Shown here piece after piece: positions 53,795-64,000 of a DNA stretch of 64,000 bases (positions are counted from its first letter, which is position 1; each line of letters starts with the position of its first letter). Location of the stretch: assembly GCA_022826005.1 (NCBI GenBank), contig JAJDVT010000097.1, positions 100,453 through 164,452 of the forward strand, read 5' to 3'. The position numbers and the translations under genes are program-made. The DNA comes from Gemmatimonadota bacterium (GTDB lineage Bacteria; Gemmatimonadota; Gemmatimonadetes; Longimicrobiales; Gaopeijiaceae). The notes beneath the pieces are model-generated. The model had not been told where the DNA came from. It was given only the letters and a program-made list of their open reading frames with translations, and ran no database searches.

Positions 53795-54655
53795 TCAGTT
53801 GGCGGTCCAGAAGCCGGAGAGGGAATCGCCCTGGGGGCTTTCGCGGAGCTTTTCGAAGGCCCGGTTGCGGATCTGGCGGATGCGCTCGCGGGTCACGCCC
53901 AGCAGCGAGCCGATCTCCTCCAAAGTGCGCTCTTCGCCGTCGTCGAGGCCGTAGTAGAGGTAGAGGATCTTGCGCTCGCGCTCGGTCAGGTAGCTGTCGA
54001 ACATGTTCTCCAGATAGGAGCGGCGCGCGACCGCCTCCACGTCCTCCTCGATTTCGGAGCCGTCCACGCCGGCGAAACGTTCGCCGAAGCTGGCGCTGTC
54101 GCGGTCACCCCTGTCCAGGGGCGCGTCCAGGCTGAGTTCGGCGGCGGAGACCCGCCGGAGTGCCCTAACCGTCTCCAGAGGCTCACCCATCTCGCGGGCG
54201 AGTTCCTGGTCGGTCGGGGAACGGCCGAGCTGCTGTGTCAGGCTGGTGTTGGTGCGCGCCAAGCGAGCCAGGTTGGAGTTCTGGTTGAGCGGGATGCGGA
54301 CGGAACGGGTCTGCTCGGCGAGTGCCTGCAGGACCGTCTGCCGGATCCACCAGACGGCGTACGAGATGAACTTCACGCCCTTGTCGGGGTCGAACTTCTT
54401 CACCGCCTTCAGGAGCCCCTCGTTGCCGATGCAGACCAGCTCGGCGAGCCCGAGGCCCCGGCCCTGGTACTTCTTCACATAGGAGATGACGAACCGCAGG
54501 TTCGCGGTGACGAGGCGCTCCGCCGCCTCCTTGTCCCCCGTTCGAGCTCTTCGCGCCAGCGCCCGTTCCTCCTCCGGGTCCGAGATCAGGGGATAGCGCT
54601 CCACATCCTGGAGATACTGATCGAAGGAATCGAGACCGCGCGAGTCTGCGAACAA
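53795..54655 (-). CDS. RNA polymerase sigma-70 factor, group 1/2
   Basis: A 286-residue sigma factor with regions 1.2 to 4.2 and no region 1.1. Region 2 is GDKEAAERLVTANLRFVISY then GLLKAVKKFDPDKGVKFISY and YAVWWIRQTVLQAL, region 3 RSPTDQELAREMGEPLETVR, and region 4.2 TLEEIGSLLGVTRERIRQIR. The sequence is that of an RpoD/SigA-like or RpoS-like factor recognising standard -35/-10 promoters; which it is cannot be told without the rest of the genome. It has a strong promoter of the same class at 54775-54803. Confidence 0.93.
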   Translation of the reverse strand: MFADSRGLDSFDQYLQDVERYPLISDPEEERALARRARTGDKEAAERLVTANLRFVISYVKKYQGRGLGLAELVCIGNEGLLKAVKKFDPDKGVKFISYAVWWIRQTVLQALAEQTRSVRIPLNQNSNLARLARTNTSLTQQLGRSPTDQELAREMGEPLETVRALRRVSAAELSLDAPLDRGDRDSASFGERFAGVDGSEIEEDVEAVARRSYLENMFDSYLTERERKILYLYYGLDDGEERTLEEIGSLLGVTRERIRQIRNRAFEKLRESPQGDSLSGFWTAN

Positions 54656-54774
54656 TGCCGTCCTCCTGAAAGGGGAATCGAAGCGGTGTTCCCTCCACGT
54701 GCCGGAGACTGCTGCCGACCAGAGACGGCGGGAGATACCTGGCGGCGACTCCGACGTGCGGTGAAGGGAGACAT

Positions 54775-54803
54775 AGTTTATGCTCCGGGGCCCTCCAAGT
54801 CAA
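54775..54803 (-). promoter_or_regulatory. Strong promoter of the sigma factor gene
   Basis: On the minus strand: TTGACT, exactly 17 bp, TAAACT. It lies about 120 bp upstream of the sigma gene start at 54655, leaving a long leader. Both hexamers are close to the sigma-70 consensus. Confidence 0.75.
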
Positions 54804-54868
54804 ATGTTTTCTTGAAGCGACGGGACGGCAGGGGGAAGAGGGGGTTGGTCAGGAGGCCCCGGCAGGGG

Positions 54869-56689
54869 CTACCGGCCACCCAGGAACACTCCCGAGGGGC
54901 CTGCGCCACGACTCCGCTGCATCTGGCGGTCCCTGAGGGTGGTCAGGAGGCTGGTTACGTCGTATCCGACGCGCAGGTGGTAGTCGCGGATTCCTCCCGC
55001 CTGGAGCGGAATGGCCAGATCCAGGCGGACGACCTGCCGGTTGCCGTCCGGGAAGGCGAAGCGCAGTCCGGCTCCCGCCGCCCCGCGGATCCCCGAGTCG
55101 GCACTGAAGGGCGCGTCTCCCTTCCACCCGGCGCCGAAATCGACAAAGAACGCCAGTCCAAGGTCGAATACGTCGCTGAACGGCGCATCCAGCGTGATGC
55201 GGTCTTCCAGGTTCACAACCAGCCGGCGCGCGACCGGAAAGTCGAGCCGGCCATACCCCCGGATGCCGAGCGGTCCCCCCAGGGTAAGCTGGAACGGCCT
55301 CGCGTTGTCCCAGCCCCCGGCACCGCTGATCCCCAGGACGACGGTATGCCGCCGGCCGCCCCCCGGATGCCAGTAGAGGTAGGCATCGAACTCGGCCAAG
55401 ACATCGCGATATGACCTCACGGGCCGCTCCACGCCTGGCAGCCAGGCACCCTCCAGATGCACCTCCGAATTGAAGAACCACCTGTCACCGGCGGAGCCAC
55501 CGAAGAGGGAGAGACTGCCGCGCAACTCGCGGTCGGAGCCGTCGGCGCCGAGGTCCGGCCTGCCGAGCGTGGTGCCGGCCGAAACCAGCACCTGCGTGCC
55601 CACCCGCACGTCCTGCTCGGCCCGCACCGCGTCGAGTCCGCGCCGCGTGATGAAGCGGATGTTGCGCTTCCCGACGGCGGCGTGGAAGCGCGGAATCCTC
55701 CGGGGGACGGCCTGGTGTGCCACAGCCTCGATCATCTCCGCAGCCGCGCGCTCGCGCGCGGAGTAATCGAACCCTGGAACCACTTCGACCCCCTCGGGAA
55801 AGGCGTCGAAGCGAAGCCCCTCCCAGGAAACGCCGACCGCGAGCACGGTGAGGTTACCGGGGACGCCGAACCGCCGCCCTACGGTGACCTCGGCCCGACG
55901 GGTCTGCACCGGAAGGCTCAGGTAGGTGGATGTGCCGGCCTCCGAAGTCGCGTAGGGGAAGATGTCCTCGCGGAGCCAGTAGGACTCCACGAATGCCCAG
56001 CGGCCGACCTCCCCGACGAAGGGATACGAGAGCGACTCCGTGAAGAACGTGCCGGTGCGGGTCCTGCCTCCGGAGATCACCCCGTCGAACCGGGTGCGGG
56101 CGAGGCGCGGATTGCGCAGGTGTACGCCGATGTCGCGCTGTTCCACCTGGTCCCGCACGTAGGCTCCGAGCAGCGTTCCAGTGCCGAGGAAGTTCTCCTC
56201 CGCACCGCCGAGGTACGCGAAGCGGAGACCCTGATCCAGTTCGGGCCGTACGTCCAGCTTCAGCGTCCAGTCGTCGCGCGTGGTCACGAATACGTCCACT
56301 TCGCCCTCGCCGGCGGGCGCGTGGTGGATGTCCGCTTGGGCAAGGAAAGACAGCGATCTGAGAGAACGCTCGGACTCGTCGAGGAGTAGCTGGTCAAAAC
56401 AATCCCCGGCACGGAAGAGGAGCTCGCTTTCGATCAGACCCTTCCGGGTTCGGATATGCACCCGGTTGGCCAGCCAGGCGGCCGATCGTTGAACCCAGCC
56501 ATGCGACTGCCCGTCCTCCGGCCCGTTCTCCTCATAGATGGACTGGTTACTTGTGAAAACATTCACGATCACGCCCGCCGGGCATTCCGGCCGGCCCTCG
56601 GGGGTTTCCTGGGCCGAAGCCGGATGCGCGGCACCGAGCAGCCCGAGCACGATTAGTGTGGCCGCCGGGCGGACGGAGGAGCCGGTCAT
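54869..56689 (-). CDS. BamA/TamA-like outer-membrane protein
   Basis: A 606-residue protein with a signal peptide (ATLIVLGLLGAAHPASAQ), a POTRA-like region (LLFRAGDCFDQLLLDESERSLRSL, then VDVFVTTRDDWTLKLDVRPE) and a C-terminal 16-strand-like barrel ending in LRFAFPDGNRQVVRLDLAIP. Near residue 480 the segment LGGPLGIRGYGRLDFPVARRLVVN contains the conserved R-G-Y/F barrel motif. It probably assembles or inserts outer-membrane components or is a surface antigen. Only one POTRA is clear. It is divergent from maeB. Confidence 0.85.
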   Translation of the reverse strand: MTGSSVRPAATLIVLGLLGAAHPASAQETPEGRPECPAGVIVNVFTSNQSIYEENGPEDGQSHGWVQRSAAWLANRVHIRTRKGLIESELLFRAGDCFDQLLLDESERSLRSLSFLAQADIHHAPAGEGEVDVFVTTRDDWTLKLDVRPELDQGLRFAYLGGAEENFLGTGTLLGAYVRDQVEQRDIGVHLRNPRLARTRFDGVISGGRTRTGTFFTESLSYPFVGEVGRWAFVESYWLREDIFPYATSEAGTSTYLSLPVQTRRAEVTVGRRFGVPGNLTVLAVGVSWEGLRFDAFPEGVEVVPGFDYSARERAAAEMIEAVAHQAVPRRIPRFHAAVGKRNIRFITRRGLDAVRAEQDVRVGTQVLVSAGTTLGRPDLGADGSDRELRGSLSLFGGSAGDRWFFNSEVHLEGAWLPGVERPVRSYRDVLAEFDAYLYWHPGGGRRHTVVLGISGAGGWDNARPFQLTLGGPLGIRGYGRLDFPVARRLVVNLEDRITLDAPFSDVFDLGLAFFVDFGAGWKGDAPFSADSGIRGAAGAGLRFAFPDGNRQVVRLDLAIPLQAGGIRDYHLRVGYDVTSLLTTLRDRQMQRSRGAGPSGVFLGGR

Positions 56690-56823
56690 GGTGTCATCAG
56701 AAGTGGGATTGGTGATTGACGGCGCTCCGTGCAGTCCGGTAGGATCACTCCCCGGCCATGGCCGTTGCCCGCGACGGGCCGGAGTTCGCGGAGAATACTA
56801 ACAGGACGGGGACTTGTCGTTAA

Positions 56824-59103
56824 ATGCGAAGTGACGCGCTGGAGTATCACGCCGATGGTCGTCCGGGGAAGATCGAGGTCGTTCCGACCAAGCCGGTGGC
56901 GACACAGAGGGACCTGTCGCTGGCCTACACTCCGGGGGTTGCCGAGCCCTGCATGGAAATCCACCGGGACGCGGAGGCGGCGTTCCTGTACACCGGCCGC
57001 GGCAACCTGGTTGCCGTCGTCTCGAACGGGACAGCGGTGCTGGGGCTGGGGAACATCGGCGCGATGGCGGCGAAGCCGGTGATGGAGGGGAAGGGCGTCC
57101 TCTTCAAGAAGTTCGCCGGGATAGACGTCTTCGACATCGAGATCGACACCGAGGACCCGCACGAGGTCGTCCGCTTCTGCCAGCTGCTGGAGCCGACGGT
57201 AGGCGGGATCAACCTGGAAGATATCCGCGCGCCGGAATGCTTCCTGATCGAGGAGACGCTGCAGAAGACGCTGCGCATCCCCGTCTTCCACGACGACCAG
57301 CACGGCACGGCCATCATCGGGGGCGCGGCGCTCCTCAACGCGCTGGAGATTTCGGGCCGGGACATCGGCGAGGCGACCGTGGTCTTCACCGGTGCCGGGG
57401 CGTCCGCGCTGGCCACCGCGCGCCACTGCCTGCGCCTCGGGGTGCGCCCGGAGAACCTCGTAATGGTCGACCGCTCCGGCGTGATCCACGCGGGGCGCGA
57501 GAACGGGATGAACGAATACAAGGCGCCCTTCGCCACCGAGCGCCCGGTGCGCACGCTGGAGGAGGCGATGGTGGGCGCGGATGTGGTCGTGGGCCTCTCC
57601 GCGAAGGGGGTGATCACGCCCGCGATGGTCGCCTCCATGGCGCCGCGGCCAATCATCTTCGCGCTGGCGAACCCCGACCCCGAGATTACCCCGGAGGAGG
57701 TGGCGAGAATCCGGGACGACGCGATCATCGCTACCGGCCGCTCCGACTATCCCAACCAGGTCAACAACGTGCTGGGCTTCCCGTTCATCTTCCGTGGGGC
57801 GCTGGATGTGCGGGCGCGCGGGATCGACGAGGGCATGATGCTGGCCGCCACACGCGCGCTCGCGGAACTGGCCCGCGACGATGTGCCCGAGTCAGTGCTG
57901 AAAGCGTACGGCGACGACGCATTCGAGTTCGGGCCCGACTACCTGATCCCGAAACCCTTCGACCCGCGCGTCCTGCTGCATGTGGCGCCGGCGGTAGCGA
58001 AGGCGGCGATGGAATCGGGCTCCGCCCGGGTGGAGCTCGAACTCGAGGAGTACCGCCAAAAGCTGGAAGCCAGCCTGGGCCCGGGGCGCGAGGCGATGCG
58101 CCGCATCCTGGGGCGGGCGCGCCAGGAGCCGGCACGGATCGTGATGGCGGACGGCTACAACGAGCGCGTGCTGCGCGCGGCCGCCCAGGTCGTGCGGGAA
58201 GGCACCGCGCGCATCGTGCTGATCGGCAAGGCCGAGAAGGTCCACCGCTTCGGCGCCGAGCTGGGGGTCGACCTGGACGGCGTGGAGTGCATCCATCCCG
58301 CCGCCGTCGAGGACACCCGCTACGCCTACGCCGACGACTTCTACCGCCGCCGCGAACGCAAAGGCCTCACCCTCGCGGAAGCCCGTGCCCGCGCCTACCA
58401 GCCCGTCTACTTCGCGTCGATGATGGTGCGGGCGGGGGACGCCGACGCGATGGTGGCCGGGATCGACTCGAACTACCCGGAGATCCTCCGCCCCGCGCTG
58501 GAGGTCATCGGCACATCGCCGACGGTGCGGCGCGTATCGGGCCTGCACATGGTCGCCTTCCGGGACCGGGATCCGCTCTTCTTCGCCGACACCACGGTGA
58601 ACATCGACCCCGATCCGGTCACGCTCGCCGAGATCGCGATCTCGGCGGCCGGGTTCGTGCGCGATCTGGGCATCGAGCCCAGGATCGCCATGCTCTCTTT
58701 CTCCAACTTCGGGTCGGTCCGCCACCCCGAGGCCGAGAAGGTCCGTGAAGCGGTCACCTGGGTGAAGTTCCTGGCGCCCGGGATCGCCGTGGACGGCGAA
58801 ATGCAGGCCGACGTGGCGGTCGACGAGCACATCATAGCCGAGACATATCCATTCAGCGACCTGACCGGACCCGCGAACGTTCTGGTGTTCCCCACCCTCA
58901 GCGCCTCCAACGCCTGTTACAAGCTGATCAGCCAGCTCGGCAACGCCGAGGTCATCGGTCCCATCCTCCTGGGGATGAACAAACCCGTCCACATTCTGCA
59001 GCGTGGCAGCTCCGTTCTGGAGGTGGTCCATCTTATCGGGATTGCTTCGGTGGACGCACGGACGCCGCGGGATCACATTTCTAGGTTGGATAACACCGAC
59101 TGA
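56824..59103 (+). CDS. maeB: NADP-dependent malic enzyme with phosphotransacetylase-like domain
   Basis: A 759-residue MaeB-type enzyme converting malate to pyruvate and CO2 with NADP+. The malic domain (1-430) has [37 protein letters not shown] (metal and substrate), [19 protein letters not shown] (cofactor) and [20 protein letters not shown]. The C-terminal 330 residues are PTA-like ([35 protein letters not shown]) and usually regulatory. The gene is 9 bp before pckA, linking malate and oxaloacetate decarboxylation. Confidence 0.95.
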   Translation: MRSDALEYHADGRPGKIEVVPTKPVATQRDLSLAYTPGVAEPCMEIHRDAEAAFLYTGRGNLVAVVSNGTAVLGLGNIGAMAAKPVMEGKGVLFKKFAGIDVFDIEIDTEDPHEVVRFCQLLEPTVGGINLEDIRAPECFLIEETLQKTLRIPVFHDDQHGTAIIGGAALLNALEISGRDIGEATVVFTGAGASALATARHCLRLGVRPENLVMVDRSGVIHAGRENGMNEYKAPFATERPVRTLEEAMVGADVVVGLSAKGVITPAMVASMAPRPIIFALANPDPEITPEEVARIRDDAIIATGRSDYPNQVNNVLGFPFIFRGALDVRARGIDEGMMLAATRALAELARDDVPESVLKAYGDDAFEFGPDYLIPKPFDPRVLLHVAPAVAKAAMESGSARVELELEEYRQKLEASLGPGREAMRRILGRARQEPARIVMADGYNERVLRAAAQVVREGTARIVLIGKAEKVHRFGAELGVDLDGVECIHPAAVEDTRYAYADDFYRRRERKGLTLAEARARAYQPVYFASMMVRAGDADAMVAGIDSNYPEILRPALEVIGTSPTVRRVSGLHMVAFRDRDPLFFADTTVNIDPDPVTLAEIAISAAGFVRDLGIEPRIAMLSFSNFGSVRHPEAEKVREAVTWVKFLAPGIAVDGEMQADVAVDEHIIAETYPFSDLTGPANVLVFPTLSASNACYKLISQLGNAEVIGPILLGMNKPVHILQRGSSVLEVVHLIGIASVDARTPRDHISRLDNTD

Positions 59104-59112
59104 CCCTCCAGA

Positions 59113-60735
<1,623 letters not shown>

Positions 60736-60751
60736 CGGCAGGGGGGGCGCA

Positions 60752-61966
60752 TTGGCTCGGCGACGGCGACGGTTCGGCATGCTGCTGGCGATCGCGGGGC
60801 TGGGTGCGTGCGAACAGGCCGAAAAGCTGGAAGACCGTTTCCGTGACCTGACCCCGTACGAGGCCTACCAGGAGAAGCTGGTCGCGGCCGGCCTGGACAG
60901 TACGGCGCTGGGGCGGGACTGGGCCGCGGCCGGGCGGGAAGCGGTGGAAGAGCCGGTCGCCGTCGACCTGCCGTTCGAGGAAGAGGGCTACATCACGTCC
61001 GAGGACCCCGGGGCGGTGGGCTACCGTGTCCACATCCCGCGCGGGCGAAAGCTGACGTTCGGCGTCTACCTGGCGACCGATGAAGGCACCCGCCTCTTCG
61101 TCGACCTCTTCCGCGTCCCCGACGACGAGGACGACCCGCTGAGGCCGGTGTTCTCGTCGGACTCGGTGGGAGGGATCTTCGAGCACGAAGACCCCTGGCG
61201 GGAGGGCGACTACATCCTGCGGCTGCAGCCCGAGCTGCTACGGGGGGGGACCTACCGGGTGGTCCTCACCCAGGAGGCGCAGTTCGCGTTTCCGGTGGAG
61301 GGGTACAGCATGCCGTCGATCCAGAGCTTCTTCGGCGCGCCGCGCGATGGCGGGCGGCGGCAGCACCACGGCGTCGACATCTTTGCACGCCGCGGGACGC
61401 CGGTGCTGGCCGCGACCGCCGGGACCACATACCGGGTGAACGACACGCGGATCGGCGGCAAGGTGGTCTGGGTGCGCGACGAGCAGCGCGACGCCCGGTT
61501 CTACTACGCCCACCTGGACAGCCAGTACGTCGGCAACGGCGTGCGCGTGGAGGCGGGCGACACCCTCGGCTTCGTCGGCAACACCGGCAACGCGCGCACC
61601 ACCCCTCCGCACCTTCACTTCGGCGTCTACCGCCGCCCCGGAGGCGCGTTCGACCCCTTCCCCTTCCTGGATTCGCCCCGTGGCAGCCTGCCGGAGATGA
61701 CGGCGGACCTGGCGCTGCTCGGGGCCTGGGTGCAGCCGGGCAACGAAGGGATCCGGCTACGGGCCGCGCCGGGGATGCGGGCCGACGTGCTGATGGAGCT
61801 GGACGCCGGTGCCAGTCTGCGCGTGCTTGGTGCCTCGGGCGATTGGTTCCGGGTGCGGCTGCCGGACGGCCAGGGCGGGTATGTCGCCGCGCGGCTCATG
61901 GACGCCGAGGTCGCGGTGGCCGATGATGGGGGGGACGACGGTGGGGGGGACGACCCGGGGGGGTAG
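60752..61966 (+). CDS. M23 family metallopeptidase lipoprotein with SH3-like domain
   Basis: A 404-residue envelope protein. The TTG at 60752 gives a signal (RRRRRFGMLLAIAGLGAC) with lipobox. Residues 40-170 form an uncharacterised region; then the M23 domain has HHGVDIFARRGTPVLA, FYYAHLDSQ and PHLHFGVYR with the HxxxD and HxH metal ligands. A C-terminal SH3-like domain (GIRLRAAPGMRADVLMELD) may bind peptidoglycan. It cleaves peptide cross-links, or is an activator if inactive, but the metal ligands look complete. Starts 16 bp after pckA. Confidence 0.88.
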   Translation: MARRRRRFGMLLAIAGLGACEQAEKLEDRFRDLTPYEAYQEKLVAAGLDSTALGRDWAAAGREAVEEPVAVDLPFEEEGYITSEDPGAVGYRVHIPRGRKLTFGVYLATDEGTRLFVDLFRVPDDEDDPLRPVFSSDSVGGIFEHEDPWREGDYILRLQPELLRGGTYRVVLTQEAQFAFPVEGYSMPSIQSFFGAPRDGGRRQHHGVDIFARRGTPVLAATAGTTYRVNDTRIGGKVVWVRDEQRDARFYYAHLDSQYVGNGVRVEAGDTLGFVGNTGNARTTPPHLHFGVYRRPGGAFDPFPFLDSPRGSLPEMTADLALLGAWVQPGNEGIRLRAAPGMRADVLMELDAGASLRVLGASGDWFRVRLPDGQGGYVAARLMDAEVAVADDGGDDGGGDDPGG

Positions 61967-61990
61967 CGCACCCTGCCTGCGGCGGTGCAC

Positions 61991-62029
61991 TGTAAAGAAA
62001 ACCTTACAGAATGTCACGTTCAGTGTACA
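61991..62029. repeat. 39-bp dyad repeat, copy D
   Basis: It starts TGTAAAGAAAACCTTAC and ends TTCAGTGTACA. It contains the stop codon and the last codons (MYTERDIL) of the minus-strand membrane gene, just as copy A contains a start codon. Confidence 0.7.
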
Positions 62030-62426
62030 TTTGTGCTTCTGGTCGGGACGTCCGCCCCGCGCCCCACTGCAACGCCAGCCACGCGACCGCGGCGATGCCC
62101 AGGATGAGGAATCCGAAGATGGACGACCCGAGGGTGATCCCCACACCTGACAGGATGGTCATTCCGTCGACCTGATCCCCATGCATGGCGACGGCGTCGG
62201 CCACTTCCTGGACGCCGATGAGGCTTCCAAGCAGGCCCACGCAGGAGCCGAGCGCCCCGAGCACGAGGACGGAGTGGATCCTCAGCTGACTTCCGGAATC
62301 GTCGTAGCCCAACACCTCCATCGTGCACCGCGCGATCTGAACGAGCGTGAGGAAAAGAACGAGGAACAAGGGGTACGCGACGGGTCCCAGGTACGCGACG
62401 AGTCCCAGCGGATCGATCAATTGCAT
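62004..62426 (-). CDS. Small MotA/TolQ/ExbB-like membrane protein
   Basis: A 140-residue protein with three helices: VAYLGPVAYPLFLVLFLTL, HSVLVLGALGSCVGLLGSLI and ILSGVGITLGSSIFGFLILG. The LGxxGSCVGLLGSLIG and GxxxTLGSSIFG blocks resemble the channel helices of the TolQ/ExbB family, but the protein is smaller and lacks the long cytoplasmic loop. Function unknown. The last eight residues come from the 39-bp repeat. The promoter region contains composite repeat E in the same orientation relative to the gene as copy C has to polA. Confidence 0.65.
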   Translation of the reverse strand: MQLIDPLGLVAYLGPVAYPLFLVLFLTLVQIARCTMEVLGYDDSGSQLRIHSVLVLGALGSCVGLLGSLIGVQEVADAVAMHGDQVDGMTILSGVGITLGSSIFGFLILGIAAVAWLALQWGAGRTSRPEAQMYTERDIL

Positions 62427-62496
62427 TGTCTTCCTCCAATGGTGTTGGTGATGGATGGCGTTTGTGTTGCCAGCCTGGCCGGTGGCGAAGTTTGGC

Positions 62497-62611
62497 AGCC
62501 CGTGGAATAAGTCCCCGCTGCATTCGGTCGGCGATGCATCCGGACTGGACCGCGGCGCTCACGCATTCGCGATGTAAGGAGAACATTACCAGGTGTCATG
62601 TTGTCTTTACT
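62497..62611 (-). repeat. 115-bp composite repeat, copy E
   Basis: This is the inverted counterpart of copy C with the same total length: block at 62497-62543 (AGCCCGTGGAATAAGTCCCC onward) and dyad at 62573-62611 (TGTAAGGAGAACATTAC ... TTGTCTTTACT). It lies upstream of the small membrane protein gene (minus) and upstream of the integrase remnant (plus). The rest of the 62427-62815 interval shows nothing else convincing. Confidence 0.75.
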
Positions 62612-62815
62612 TTCAGGGTTCCTGTAGCGCCGCTCAGCGTTGCTCCTTGTGCAAATAGCGGTGCAAGTCGGACGTGTGGAATCCGATGGCGTCCGGTATC
62701 GTCTCTCGCTGTCCGTAACATCTTGTATTTTCAACGCTTTAGGTAGGGTTCTTCCTGCCTCACCCGTCCCGCTTCGTTCCTTGCGATCCCGCTCCATCCC
62801 GGTTACGATTAGGGG

Positions 62816-63574
62816 ATGGATAATGTGAACGCTTCTCCCACGAAACGCCGCCGAGGCAAGCCCAGGGGCCGCCATCCCCACAAGCGGCTCTCGGCACCCT
62901 TCGTGCGCTCCGCTCCGCCCGGAAGGCACTGCGACGGGAACGGTCTCTACCTCTATGTCCAGAAGACCGGAACCCGTAGCTGGATTCAACGCCTCGTGAT
63001 CCGGGGACGCAAGCGGGAACTCGGACTCGGCAGCGTCGAACTTGTCTCGCTCGCCGAGGCCCGAGAGCAGGCCCTCGCCAACAGGAAGCTCGCCCGCGCG
63101 GGCGGCGATCCGCTCGCCGAGAAGCGGCGGTTGGTGGGCGTCCCCACCTTCGCCGAGGCCGCCAAGCGGGTGGTCGAGCAGAAGCGGGCCGGGTGGCGGA
63201 GCGCGGCCCACGCGAGGAACTGGTTCCGCACCTTGGAGATTCACGCCTTCCCGCGCATCGGGGACATGCCCGTCTCGGAGGTCACGAGCGCCGACGTGCT
63301 GGAGATCCTGACTCCCATCTGGCACACAAAGGCTCCCACGGCGCGGTTCGTCCACATGCGGGTCCGGGCGGTGCTGGAATGGGCCATCGCCATGGAGTGG
63401 CGAATCGACAATCCCTGCGACCGGATCCTGCACTTGCTGGGTCCGCAGCACGATGTCGTCACGCATCATCGGGCGTTGCCTCACGGGGAGGTAGCCGCGG
63501 CCGGGTTCCCGAGGGGTAGGGGTAGGGGGAAAACGGCGGTCGGCAGAGAGCCGCCGCTATCGCCAGGGAGGTGA
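62816..63574 (+). pseudogene. Tyrosine recombinase/integrase, truncated before the catalytic domain
   Basis: The first about 220 residues are a phage-type integrase: an arm-binding DUF4102 domain (FVRSAPPGRHCDGNGLYLYV, RSWIQRLVIRGRKRELGLG, SLAEAREQALANRKLARAGG) and a core-binding SAM-like domain (TFAEAAKRVVEQKRAGWRS, TAPTARFVHMRVRAVLEWA). The catalytic domain should begin at the linker LPHGEVAAA, but the frame then runs into Arg/Gly-rich nonsense and stops at 63574. No R-HxxR-Y residues remain. The chromosomal target is not apparent. Confidence 0.82.
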
Positions 63575-63702
63575 CGGGGTTGCCCGTTGCCCTCGCCGAC
63601 CGTGAGACTGGCGACCGAGAGGCCGGGGAGCTTGCCAGCGACGGCCCGGTGGACGCTGCTCCGGACCGCCGCCTGAGAGGCGTTTTCGACGGCTCCGCCG
63701 AG

Positions 63703-63738
63703 GGCTGGCTTTCGACTGTTATTGTCGGTAAGCCAGCC
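63703..63738. other. Hairpin between the two integrase fragments
   Basis: GGCTGGCTT and AAGCCAGCC pair perfectly (9 bp) around 18 bases that contain an inner CGAC/GTCG pairing. There is no U-run. It might be a bidirectional terminator or part of an attachment site. Confidence 0.5.
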
Positions 63739-63841
63739 TACGCGACATGAGCTATTGGATTCACATGTCGTTGTGATCTTTCAGCTTACGGGATTGGTCG
63801 GGCGGATTCCCGCTGAATGATTCCCGCCGATTTGGATTGGG

Positions 63842-64000
63842 TCAGGCGCGGACTCTCGGGCGGCTGTCCAGCGCCTTCCTAAGCTGTACCGCGTCGGCCT
63901 GCTGGTAGCAGCGCAGCACCGTCTGGGCCTCCTTCCATCCGCCCAATTCGCAGAGCACCTTGAGCGGCAGGTCCATCAGGTCGCTGGCAAACTTGCGCCT
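63842..64000 (-). CDS. Tyrosine recombinase, C-terminal end (cut by window edge)
   Basis: The minus strand is open from the window edge to TGA at 63842, giving 52 residues: RRKFASDLMDLPLKVLCELG then GWKEAQTVLRCYQQADAVQL. This is the end of a phage-type integrase: the first Arg follows the expected HxxR box, GGW holds the Trp/His position, and the catalytic Tyr is in LRCYQQAD. It is not the missing end of the plus-strand fragment, as it runs the opposite way. Confidence 0.8.
   Translation of the reverse strand, partial: RRKFASDLMDLPLKVLCELGGWKEAQTVLRCYQQADAVQLRKALDSRPRVRA

Noticed and set aside
63842..64000. Minus-strand integrase end as the missing half of the plus-strand integrase
   Set aside because: Orientation is opposite and the intervening DNA carries no catalytic-domain sequence; it is a second integrase unless an inversion occurred.

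Overview
This is a GC-rich bacterial chromosome segment. The most economical reading of its origin is Gemmatimonadota or a close relative. That placement is an inference from three things: dense families of 6-bladed beta-propeller lipoproteins, a complete Alternative Complex III locus, and a LuxE/LuxC-type acyl reductase pair beside ordinary aerobic housekeeping genes. No rRNA or tRNA gene and no CRISPR array was seen.

Layout. 0-6.5 kb: first propeller array, in which a propeller lipoprotein is repeatedly paired with a small secreted Cys-rich protein; some copies are truncated or frameshifted. 6.5-8.9 kb: small accessory island with a DUF4143-type ATPase, 22-bp direct repeats and a VapBC-like toxin-antitoxin pair. 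8.9-18.8 kb: membrane protein, D-aminoacylase-like amidohydrolase, LuxE-like and LuxC-like genes, AbrB-like protein, NatAB-type ABC exporter, class I glutamine amidotransferase. 18.9-26.6 kb: actABCDEF, a quinol-oxidising complex (pentaheme cytochrome, fused Mo-bisPGD-like/Fe-S subunit, NrfD-like subunits, monoheme cytochrome) behind a good sigma-70-type promoter. 26.6-30.2 kb, minus strand: TrmJ-like methyltransferase, MFS exporter, a 58-residue TatA, acyl-CoA dehydrogenase. 30.4-36.2 kb: glycine cleavage gcvH and one-piece gcvP, UPF0173 hydrolase, lipoate ligase-like protein, TolQ/ExbB-like protein. 36.2-41.2 kb: Slt-type lytic transglycosylase and an ABC-2 exporter.

41.2-49.8 kb holds the second propeller array and the most unusual part of the window. 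Here an AraC-type regulator, a conserved structured leader, a Cys-rich secreted protein and propeller genes form a module that has been duplicated and partly destroyed. The leader survives in three copies with a conserved hairpin (loop AAATG) and a 13-bp palindrome. One propeller has an in-frame stop followed by a still-recognisable tail, and one has its signal peptide thrown out of frame by a C9 tract.

49.9-62.4 kb is core: cold-shock protein, DNA polymerase I without proofreading residues, short Ssb, primary-type sigma factor, BamA/TamA-like outer-membrane protein, MaeB malic enzyme, ATP-PEP carboxykinase, M23 endopeptidase lipoprotein, small TolQ-like membrane protein. 62.8-64.0 kb contains two broken tyrosine-recombinase genes pointing toward each other.

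Two dispersed repeat families cut across these regions. One is a 39-bp dyad in five copies, whose paired invariant bases are symmetric about one centre. The other is a 47-bp block in four copies. In two places both are joined in an identical 115-bp composite in opposite orientation.
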